The notes beneath the pieces were generated by a model. The model saw only the letters and a list, made by a program, of their open reading frames with translations. It was not told the origin of the DNA and ran no database searches. A stretch of DNA of 64,000 nucleotides from Kosakonia sp. H02 (GTDB taxonomy: Bacteria > Pseudomonadota > Gammaproteobacteria > Enterobacterales > Enterobacteriaceae): contig CP131915.1 of assembly GCA_030704225.1 (NCBI GenBank), positions 1,488,001 through 1,552,000 of the forward strand. Reading direction: 5' to 3'. Each line of letters opens with the position of its first letter. Positions within the stretch are counted from its first letter, which is position 1. Of this stretch, positions 57,528-64,000 are shown piece after piece. Position numbers and translations under genes: made by a program.

Positions 57528-58411
57528 ATCGTGGCCTCATGCTGCGATCCCATCGTGGAAAACAAGCGGCCTCAGTGGGTTGAAGCATTGGCGAAGCTGA
57601 CTGAGGCTTTTCATCACAAACGACCCCCGTTCCCGGGCGAAACCCACCTCCCAGCCATTTTCTATTACCTGCGTTTATATCTTAACCTGCCTTCCGGCAT
57701 TGCCCGCGAGCGGGAGCGCTATTACGTTCGCTAATTTACCTTTAAGGCGGTAAAAAAATAACCGTAATGAATGGGATCGATAACAAGGGGAGGGCGTGAC
57801 TGTTTTTCCTAATAATTCCGAAACGGTGTTAATTAGAATAATTGGATAAGTGAATGGATTGTAAAACATCTTAATTAATTACCCTACTAACTTTCCTGGC
57901 CCCCGTAATGTTTTTACCCGACTCAGATTAATCCTCGAACTGCCGCGCCTTACTCCGCTTTATCCGCCGATTGGTAACCATAAATTACGTTACAGTAAAC
58001 ATGTTTTTAACACCGTCATTACTGATAAGACACGTTAAATACAAAATTAACATTAATAAAGGAAAATGATTTAAATCAATATTTAAATGCTTGGAAAAAA
58101 GGCAAAAAGTCGTTAAATTGTCGCCGATCAAACTAACCGCCAAGTGGTAAATTAGCGATAAATTGATCGTTGTCGAAAAACGTAAAACTTATCCGATAAA
58201 AACCTTTTTATTGTAAGGGGTTTGCGGAGTAATATATTCGCGAGATCAATTCGAAATTTTTATTAACCTGGTTGTAACTTTTCTTATTCATTGTCCCGCC
58301 TTATTGGACAATGAATAAAAGAGCGCAACAAATTTGTATTGGGGCATGCGTGTGAACCGTCGCTAAGGGGGTTCACTCTCGGAGTCTTCATGCGATGAGC
58401 AAGGAGTCATG
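57528..58411. other. long cydA upstream region
   Basis: 884 bases. 57531-57734 carries an open frame from GTG for 67 residues (MASCCDPIVENKRPQWVEAL...), unrecognised, without a good ribosome site, perhaps a remnant of the inserted cassette. From about 57740 it becomes very AT-rich, with several GTTAAT/ATTAAC and TTAAT motifs and an FNR-like site. This fits the multi-promoter ArcA/FNR-controlled leader of E. coli cydAB. A GCAAGGAGTC ribosome site ends it. Confidence 0.6.
58034..58079. promoter_or_regulatory. ArcA-like repeats and FNR-like site upstream of cydA
   Basis: GTTAAATACAAAATTAACATTAAT (58034-58057) contains GTTAA-type repeats expected for ArcA-P. ATGAT-TTAA-ATCAA (58066-58079) matches the FNR consensus TTGAT-N4-ATCAA at nine of ten positions. 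cydAB is ArcA-activated and FNR-repressed in E. coli. Confidence 0.6.
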
Positions 58412-59980
58412 ATGTTAGATATAGTCGAACTGTCACGTTTACAGTTTGCCTTGACCGCGATGTACCACTTTCTGTTTGTGCCACTGACGCTCGGTATGGC
58501 GTTCCTGCTGGCCATTATGGAAACCGTCTACGTCCTCTCCGGCAAACAGATCTACAAAGATATGACCAAGTTCTGGGGCAAGTTGTTTGGTATCAACTTT
58601 GCACTGGGCGTGGCGACCGGTCTGACTATGGAGTTCCAGTTCGGGACTAACTGGTCTTACTATTCTCACTACGTTGGGGATATTTTCGGTGCGCCGCTGG
58701 CCATTGAAGGTCTGATGGCCTTCTTCCTCGAATCCACATTCGTGGGTCTGTTCTTCTTCGGTTGGGATCGTCTGGGCAAAGTCCAGCATATGGCGGTCAC
58801 CTGGCTGGTGGCTCTTGGCTCTAACTTGTCCGCATTGTGGATCCTCGTTGCCAACGGCTGGATGCAAAACCCCATCGCCTCTGATTTCAACTTCGAAACC
58901 ATGCGTATGGAGATGGTGAGCTTCGCCGAACTGGTACTTAACCCGGTTGCGCAGGTGAAATTTGTTCACACCGTCGCATCTGGCTACACCTGTGGCGCGA
59001 TCTTCATCCTTGGCATCAGCTCCTACTATTTGCTGCGCGGTCGCGATATCGCGTTCGCAAAACGCTCGTTTGCTATCGCTGCCAGCTTCGGCATGGCTGC
59101 CGTGCTCTCTGTTATCGTACTCGGTGATGAATCCGGTTACGAAATGGGCGACGTACAGAAAACCAAACTGGCGGCCATTGAAGCAGAGTGGGAAACCCAA
59201 CCGGCTCCGGCGGCATTTACCCTGTTTGGTATTCCTGATCAGGATAAACAAGAGAACAAATTCGCTATCCAGATCCCCTTCGCGCTCGGCATCATCGCCA
59301 CCCGTTCGGTGGATACGCCGGTTATCGGCCTGAAAGATCTGATGGTGCAGCACGAAGAGCGTATCCGTAACGGGATGAAAGCCTACCAGTTGCTGGAGCA
59401 ACTGCGTTCCGGCTCCGCCGATCAGTCTGTGCGTGACCAGTTCAATAACGTGAAGAAAGATCTCGGTTACGGTCTGCTGCTCAAACGCTATACCCCGAAC
59501 GTGACTGACGCGACCGATGCGCAGATCCAGCAGGCAACGAAAGACTCTATCCCGCGTGTTGCGCCGTTGTACTTTGCGTTCCGCCTGATGGTGGCCTGTG
59601 GCGTGCTGATGCTGCTGATTATCGGTATCTCGTTCTGGACCGTGATTCGCAACCGCATCGGTGAGAAAAAATGGCTGCTGCGCGCGGCGCTGTACGGTAT
59701 CCCGCTGCCGTGGATCGCCATTGAAGCAGGCTGGTTTGTTGCGGAATACGGCCGTCAGCCGTGGGCGATTGGTGAAGTGCTGCCGACGGCGGTTGCCAAC
59801 TCATCGTTAACCGTGGGCGACCTGCTGTTCTCAATGATTCTGATTTGCGGCCTTTATACGCTGTTTATGGTGGCGGAAGTGTTCCTGATGTTCAAATTTG
59901 CTCGCCTCGGGCCGAGCAGCCTGAAAACAGGTCGCTATCACTACGAGCAGTCCACTGTGGCTTCTCAGCCGGCACGCTAA
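58412..59980 (+). CDS. cydA: cytochrome bd-I ubiquinol oxidase subunit I
   Basis: Heme-bearing subunit of the high-affinity terminal oxidase. The second of two adjacent ATGs (58412) gives MLDIVELSRLQFALTAMYHF and 522 residues, the E. coli length, with better spacing from AAGGAG. Heme b595 ligand His19, later heme ligands, a long periplasmic quinol-binding Q-loop (about 220-390, including GDESGYEMGDVQ) and GWFVAEYGRQPW with the conserved Glu are present. Confidence 0.98.
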   Translation: MLDIVELSRLQFALTAMYHFLFVPLTLGMAFLLAIMETVYVLSGKQIYKDMTKFWGKLFGINFALGVATGLTMEFQFGTNWSYYSHYVGDIFGAPLAIEGLMAFFLESTFVGLFFFGWDRLGKVQHMAVTWLVALGSNLSALWILVANGWMQNPIASDFNFETMRMEMVSFAELVLNPVAQVKFVHTVASGYTCGAIFILGISSYYLLRGRDIAFAKRSFAIAASFGMAAVLSVIVLGDESGYEMGDVQKTKLAAIEAEWETQPAPAAFTLFGIPDQDKQENKFAIQIPFALGIIATRSVDTPVIGLKDLMVQHEERIRNGMKAYQLLEQLRSGSADQSVRDQFNNVKKDLGYGLLLKRYTPNVTDATDAQIQQATKDSIPRVAPLYFAFRLMVACGVLMLLIIGISFWTVIRNRIGEKKWLLRAALYGIPLPWIAIEAGWFVAEYGRQPWAIGEVLPTAVANSSLTVGDLLFSMILICGLYTLFMVAEVFLMFKFARLGPSSLKTGRYHYEQSTVASQPAR

Positions 59981-59995
59981 GACAGGAGTCGTCAA

Positions 59996-61135
59996 ATGAT
60001 TGATTATGAAGTATTACGTTTTATCTGGTGGCTGCTGGTTGGCATTCTGCTGATTGGTTTCGCGGTTACTGATGGCTTCGACATGGGCGTGGGGATGTTG
60101 ACCCGCATCTTGGGGCGTAGCGACACTGAACGCCGCGTGATGATTAACTCTATCGCGCCGCACTGGGACGGTAACCAGGTATGGCTTATTACCGCAGGTG
60201 GTGCGCTGTTCGCTGCATGGCCGATGGTTTACGCTGCGGCGTTCTCCGGCTTCTATGTGGCGATGATCCTCGTACTGGCGTCGCTGTTCTTCCGTCCGGT
60301 CGGTTTTGATTACCGCTCGAAGATTGAAGATATGCGCTGGCGCGGCATGTGGGACTGGGGCATTTTCATTGGCAGTTTTGTGCCGCCTCTGGTGATTGGC
60401 GTGGCGTTCGGCAACCTGTTGCAGGGCGTACCGTTCCACCTCGATAACGATATGCGTCTGTTCTACACCGGTAACTTCTTCCAGTTGCTGAATCCGTTTG
60501 GTCTGCTGGCGGGTATTGTCAGCGTGGCGATGATCCTGACCCAGGGCGCAACTTACCTGCAAATGCGCACCGCTGGCGAACTGCATCTGCGCGCTCGCGC
60601 TACCGTGCAGATTGCCGCCCTGGTGACGCTGGTCTGCTTTGCGCTGGCCGGTGTCTGGGTGGTGTACGGTATTGATGGTTATGTCGTGACGTCTGTTATG
60701 GATCATCACGCAGCCTCTAACCCGCTGAGCAAAGAAGTAGCGGTGCAGGCCGGTGCCTGGTTGACCAACTTCAACAACACGCCGCTGTTGTGGGCTATTC
60801 CGGCGCTGGGCGTGGTGCTGCCGTTGCTGACCGTACTGACCGCGCGTCTGGATAAAGCCGCATGGGCGTTTGTGTTCTCATCCCTGACGCTGGCGTGCAT
60901 CATCCTGACTGCCGGTATCGCAATGTTCCCGTTCATCATGCCGTCAAGCACCATGCTGAAAGCAAGCCTGACCATGTGGGATGCAACCTCAACGCAGTTG
61001 ACGCTGAACCTGATGACCTGGGTAGCAGTGGTATTTGTGCCGATCATTTTGCTCTACACCGCCTGGTGTTACTGGAAAATGTTTGGTCGTATTACCAAAG
61101 AGCACATTGAAAGCAACACTCACTCTCTGTACTAA
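59996..61135 (+). CDS. cydB: cytochrome bd-I ubiquinol oxidase subunit II
   Basis: Second membrane subunit, 379 residues as in E. coli, starts MIDYEVLRFIWWLLVGILL. About eight or nine membrane helices and the conserved acidic TDGFDMGVG (Asp29) channel segment are visible. Fifteen bases after cydA. Confidence 0.98.
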   Translation: MIDYEVLRFIWWLLVGILLIGFAVTDGFDMGVGMLTRILGRSDTERRVMINSIAPHWDGNQVWLITAGGALFAAWPMVYAAAFSGFYVAMILVLASLFFRPVGFDYRSKIEDMRWRGMWDWGIFIGSFVPPLVIGVAFGNLLQGVPFHLDNDMRLFYTGNFFQLLNPFGLLAGIVSVAMILTQGATYLQMRTAGELHLRARATVQIAALVTLVCFALAGVWVVYGIDGYVVTSVMDHHAASNPLSKEVAVQAGAWLTNFNNTPLLWAIPALGVVLPLLTVLTARLDKAAWAFVFSSLTLACIILTAGIAMFPFIMPSSTMLKASLTMWDATSTQLTLNLMTWVAVVFVPIILLYTAWCYWKMFGRITKEHIESNTHSLY

Positions 61136-61149
61136 GTAAGGAGCAAAAT

Positions 61150-61263
61150 ATGTGGTATTTCGCATGGATTTTAGGAACGCTTCTTGCCTGTGCTTTTGGG
61201 GTGATCACCGCGCTGGCGCTGGAACATGTTGAAGCGTCCAAAGCCGGACAAGAAGAACACTGA
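61150..61263 (+). CDS. cydX: cytochrome bd-I accessory subunit CydX
   Basis: 37-residue single-span protein (MWYFAWILGTLLACAFG, then VITALALEHVEASKAGQEEH) required for stable bd-I oxidase. ATG after AAGGAGCAAAAT. Too short for usual gene callers. The TGA overlaps the ybgE ATG by one base. Confidence 0.96.
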   Translation: MWYFAWILGTLLACAFGVITALALEHVEASKAGQEEH

Positions 61264-61556
61264 TGGAAACAATTATCGCAAAACTCTATGCGGTAATGGA
61301 TAAGGGCCCGTTAAGGGCCCTTTCCTTAATAATGGCATTACTGCTGGCGGGATGTATTTTTTGGGATCCGTCGCGCTTTGCGGCGAAAACCAGCGAGCTG
61401 GAAATCTGGCATGGTCTGCTGTTGATGTGGGCCGTCTGCGCCGGGGTTATCCACGGTGTCGGTTTCCGCCCTCGCGCTATTCACTGGCAGGGCATTTTTT
61501 GCCCGCTTATTGCCGATATTGTGCTGCTTGCTGGCCTTCTTTTTTACTTCTTTTGA
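61263..61556 (+). CDS. ybgE: YbgE, cyd operon membrane protein
   Basis: 97 residues with three hydrophobic stretches and the conserved WDPSRFAAKTSELEIWHG. Co-encoded with cytochrome bd in enterobacteria but not essential for its activity. Function unknown. One-base overlap with cydX. Confidence 0.93.
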   Translation: METIIAKLYAVMDKGPLRALSLIMALLLAGCIFWDPSRFAAKTSELEIWHGLLLMWAVCAGVIHGVGFRPRAIHWQGIFCPLIADIVLLAGLLFYFF

Positions 61557-61579
61557 ATAAGAAATATCCGCTAAACTGA

Positions 61580-61606
61580 TGGGCTTGCAAAAGCCCATAA
61601 ATTTTT
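61580..61606 (+). terminator. cydABX-ybgE terminator
   Basis: TGGGCTT-GCAA-AAGCCCA followed by TAAATTTTT, 24 bases after ybgE. A moderate terminator, so some readthrough into ybgC-tol is possible. Confidence 0.65.
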
Positions 61607-61704
61607 ACTATCCGTTTACCTGAACCCATTCCAAACCACCTTTCCCGCGCGTATAGTAGCGAAGTTTGAAAGCTCTAACCTTTTTTGCATTACCGGGATG
61701 TAAA

Positions 61705-62109
61705 GTGAATACAACGCTGTTTCGATGGCCGGTTCGTGTCTATTACGAAGATACTGATGCCGGTGGCATGGTTTACCACGCCAGCTACGTTGCTTTTTAT
61801 GAAAGAGCCCGCACTGAGATGCTGCGCCACCATCACTTTAGCCAACAGGCTCTGCTGGCTGAGCACGTCGCCTTCGTGGTTCGCAAAATGACGCTGGAGT
61901 ATTATGCGCCCGCCAGACTCGACGACATGCTCGAAGTCCAAACGGAAGTTACATCAATGCGTGGAACCTCAATGGTTTTCTCGCAGCGGATTGTCAACGC
62001 AGAGAACAAAGTGCTGAACGAAGCTGAAGTGCTGATTGTCTGTGTTGATCCACTCTTAATGAAGCCTCGTGCGCTTCCCAAGTCTATTGTCGCGGAGTTT
62101 AAGCAGTGA
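61705..62109 (+). CDS. ybgC: acyl-CoA thioesterase YbgC
   Basis: Hot-dog-fold thioesterase, first gene of the tol-pal operon. GTG start at 61705 (MNTTLFRWPVRVYYEDTDAGG) gives 134 residues as in E. coli. The catalytic Asp is in YYEDTDAGGMVYHASY. E. coli YbgC acts on short-chain acyl-CoA and is linked to phospholipid synthesis. The stop overlaps the tolQ GTG. Confidence 0.96.
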   Translation: MNTTLFRWPVRVYYEDTDAGGMVYHASYVAFYERARTEMLRHHHFSQQALLAEHVAFVVRKMTLEYYAPARLDDMLEVQTEVTSMRGTSMVFSQRIVNAENKVLNEAEVLIVCVDPLLMKPRALPKSIVAEFKQ

Positions 62110-62798
62110 CTGACATGAACATCCTTGATTTGTTCCTGAAGGCGAGCCTTCTGGTCAAACTTATCATGTTGATTTTGATTGGTTTTTCAATCGCCTCCTG
62201 GGCAATCATCATTCAGAGAACGCGCATCCTCAACGCAGCAGGGCGCGAAGCGGAAGCCTTTGAAGACAAGTTCTGGTCCGGCATTGAACTGTCTCGTTTG
62301 TACCAGGAAAGCCAGGGACGCCGCGATAATCTGAGCGGCTCGGAACAGATCTTCTACAGCGGGTTTAAAGAGTTTGCCCGCCTTCATCGCGCAAATAGCC
62401 ATGCGCCAGAAGCGATTGTCGAAGGGGCATCCAGAGCGATGCGCATCTCCATGAATCGCGAGCTGGAAAGCCTCGAAAACCATATTCCTTTCCTCGGTAC
62501 CGTCGGTTCCATCAGCCCTTATATCGGTCTGTTTGGTACGGTATGGGGGATCATGCATGCCTTTATCGCGCTGGGCGCGGTGAAACAGGCCACGTTGCAG
62601 ATGGTTGCGCCAGGTATCGCCGAAGCGTTGATCGCCACCGCCATCGGTCTGTTCGCGGCGATTCCGGCGGTCATGGCTTACAACCGCCTGAACCAGCGCG
62701 TGAACAAACTGGAACTGAATTACGACAACTTTATGGAAGAGTTCACGGCTATTCTGCATCGCCAGGCATTTGCCAGCAGCGACAGCAACAAGGAGTAA
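62106..62798 (+). CDS. tolQ: Tol-Pal system protein TolQ
   Basis: Inner-membrane proton-channel subunit of the Tol-Pal machine that maintains outer-membrane integrity and constriction. 230 residues from GTG, E. coli length. Three membrane helices (about 15-37, 135-160, 170-195) and the conserved pore segments TVGSISPYIGLFGTVWGIMHAF and ALIATAIGLFAAIPAV. GTG overlaps the ybgC stop by 4 bases. Confidence 0.98.
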   Translation: MTDMNILDLFLKASLLVKLIMLILIGFSIASWAIIIQRTRILNAAGREAEAFEDKFWSGIELSRLYQESQGRRDNLSGSEQIFYSGFKEFARLHRANSHAPEAIVEGASRAMRISMNRELESLENHIPFLGTVGSISPYIGLFGTVWGIMHAFIALGAVKQATLQMVAPGIAEALIATAIGLFAAIPAVMAYNRLNQRVNKLELNYDNFMEEFTAILHRQAFASSDSNKE

Positions 62799-62801
62799 GC
62801 C

Positions 62802-63230
62802 ATGGCCAGATCGCGTGGGCGGGGCAGCCGTGCCCTCAAGTCTGAAATCAACATTGTACCGTTGCTGGACGTGTTGCTGGTGCTGTTGCTGATCTTTATG
62901 GCGACAGCGCCAATCATCACCCAAAGCGTAGAGGTCGATCTGCCGGATGCGACAGAGTCGCAGACCGTCAGCACCAATGACGATCCTCCGGTCATTATTG
63001 AGGTTTCCGGTGTCGGACAATACAGCGTGGTGGTAGAGAAAGATCGCATGGATCAACTGCCACCGGAGCAAGTGATTGCGGAGGCGCAGCGTCGCCTGCA
63101 ATCCAATCCGAAAACCGTGTTCTTAATCGGCGGGGCAAAAGATGTGCCGTACGATGAAATCATTAAAGCGCTGAACCTGTTACATAGCGCGGGTGTGAAA
63201 TCGGTTGGCTTGATGACGCAGCCTATTTGA
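62802..63230 (+). CDS. tolR: Tol-Pal system protein TolR
   Basis: ExbD-like partner of TolQ, 142 residues. One N-terminal membrane helix with the proton-path Asp23 in INIVPLLDVLLVLLLIF, then a periplasmic dimer domain. Three bases after tolQ. Confidence 0.98.
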   Translation: MARSRGRGSRALKSEINIVPLLDVLLVLLLIFMATAPIITQSVEVDLPDATESQTVSTNDDPPVIIEVSGVGQYSVVVEKDRMDQLPPEQVIAEAQRRLQSNPKTVFLIGGAKDVPYDEIIKALNLLHSAGVKSVGLMTQPI

Positions 63231-63269
63231 TCACCGGCTTAACAGGCGGACAGTTTTTGGGAACCGAGA

Positions 63270-64000
63270 GTGTCAAAGGCAACCGTACAAAACGACAAGC
63301 TTAAGCGAGCGATACTCATTTCAGCCGTGCTGCACGTGATCCTGGTTGCACTGCTGATCTGGAGTTCGTTCGATGAGCATATTGATGCTTCTGCGGGCGG
63401 GGGAGGCGGCTCCTCGATTGACGCTGTAATGGTCGATCCGGGCGCGGTAGTGGAAAACTACAACCGCCAACAGCAGCAGCAATCCAGCGCGAAACGCGCG
63501 CAAGAGCAGCGTGAAAAGCAGGCGCAACAGCAGGCGGAAGAGATGCGTGAAAAGCAGGCCGCCGAGCAGGAACGCCTGAAGCAGCTTGAGCAGGAGCGTT
63601 TGCAGGCGCAGGAAGCGGCGCGCGAACAGGCTGAACAGCAGAAAAAAGCAGAAGAAGCGGCGAAGCAGGCGCAACAGCAGCAGAAGCAGGCGGAAGCAGC
63701 AGCGGCGAAAGCGGCTGCTGATGCGAAAGCCAAAGCAGATGCGCAGGCCAAAGCGGCGGAAGAAGCCGTGAAAAAAGCCGCAGCGGATGCGAAGAAACAA
63801 GCCGAAGCAGAAGCGGCGAAAGCCGCAGCGGATGCGAAGAAACAAGCCGAAGCACAAGCGGCGAAAGCCGCTGCCGATGCGAAGAAAAAAGCTGAAGCAG
63901 AGGCCGCGAAGAAAGCGCAGGCTGAGGCCGCTGCCGAAAAAGCAGCGGCAGAGAAAGCGGCTGCGGCAGAAAAAGCCGCCGCCGAGAAGAAAGCGGCAGC
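63270..64000 (+). CDS. tolA: Tol-Pal system protein TolA (5' part, cut by window end)
   Basis: Links TolQR to Pal and the outer membrane across the periplasm. GTG start at 63270 (MSKATVQNDKLKRAI). 243 codons are visible. The inner-membrane helix ISAVLHVILVALLIW (about 18-32) carries the SHLS-like motif that meets TolQR. It is followed by a Gly-rich linker GGGGGSS and the start of the long Ala/Lys/Glu/Gln coiled helix of domain II. The C-terminal domain III lies beyond the window. Confidence 0.95.
   Translation, partial: MSKATVQNDKLKRAILISAVLHVILVALLIWSSFDEHIDASAGGGGGSSIDAVMVDPGAVVENYNRQQQQQSSAKRAQEQREKQAQQQAEEMREKQAAEQERLKQLEQERLQAQEAAREQAEQQKKAEEAAKQAQQQQKQAEAAAAKAAADAKAKADAQAKAAEEAVKKAAADAKKQAEAEAAKAAADAKKQAEAQAAKAAADAKKKAEAEAAKKAQAEAAAEKAAAEKAAAAEKAAAEKKAA

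Noticed and set aside
63480..64000. Repetitive Ala/Lys/Gln-rich DNA, possible tandem repeat or microsatellite
   Set aside because: It encodes the normal helical domain II of TolA.

Overview
The window is chromosomal DNA from a member of the Enterobacterales. Gene content and order follow the Escherichia coli 15-17 minute region (lnt to tolA), and most proteins look nearly identical to their E. coli counterparts. Several details point away from E. coli itself and towards the Klebsiella/Enterobacter/Kosakonia side of the family. NagE has the Klebsiella-type IIC domain. A secreted GH20 chitobiase follows the chitoporin gene. YbgA is full length (TudS plus DUF1722). Compared with E. coli as I remember it, chiQ, speF-potE, dtpD, abrB, the ybg fimbrial genes and mngRAB are absent. 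No species call is possible from sequence reading alone.

Layout. 1-4.3 kb: ybeZ-ybeY-corC-lnt operon, minus strand, behind a heat-shock-like promoter. 4.3-7.1 kb: miaB and ubiF, divergent. 7.2-8.7 kb: a 14-gene tRNA operon (Met, Leu, Gln only), expanded by tandem duplication relative to the seven-gene E. coli operon and carrying several damaged Gln copies. 8.9-17.2 kb: asnB and the GlcNAc regulon (nagBACD diverging from nagE, with paired NagC operators around a CRP site). 17.4-23.7 kb: glnS, then chiP with a chitobiase gene. 23.7-28.7 kb: fur, fldA, ybfE, ybfF, seqA and pgm. 28.8-36.6 kb: kdpFABC-kdpDE potassium uptake and its two-component system. 37-43.6 kb: ybfA, then a tightly packed run of ybgA, phrB, ybgI, pxpB, pxpC, pxpA and nei. 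43.6-55.4 kb: gltA diverging from sdhCDAB-sucABCD. 55.4-57.7 kb: an accessory cassette (TetR regulator, SDR dehydrogenase, NAD(P)-binding protein). 58.4-61.6 kb: cydAB-cydX-ybgE. 61.7-64 kb: ybgC-tolQ-tolR-tolA, with tolA cut by the window end.

How the genes work together. The nag/chiP/chitobiase genes form a chitin-oligosaccharide route: outer-membrane entry, periplasmic cleavage to GlcNAc, PTS uptake, then deacetylation and deamination to fructose-6-phosphate. Shared NagC-like operator halves upstream of nagE and chiP suggest joint control. gltA, sdh and suc supply most of the TCA cycle, and cydABX supplies the high-affinity oxidase.

The least explained parts are the tRNA array with decayed Gln copies, the self-contained TetR/SDR cassette with a very clean operator-promoter arrangement, and the coupling of a full-length RudS-like desulfidase to the photolyase gene.
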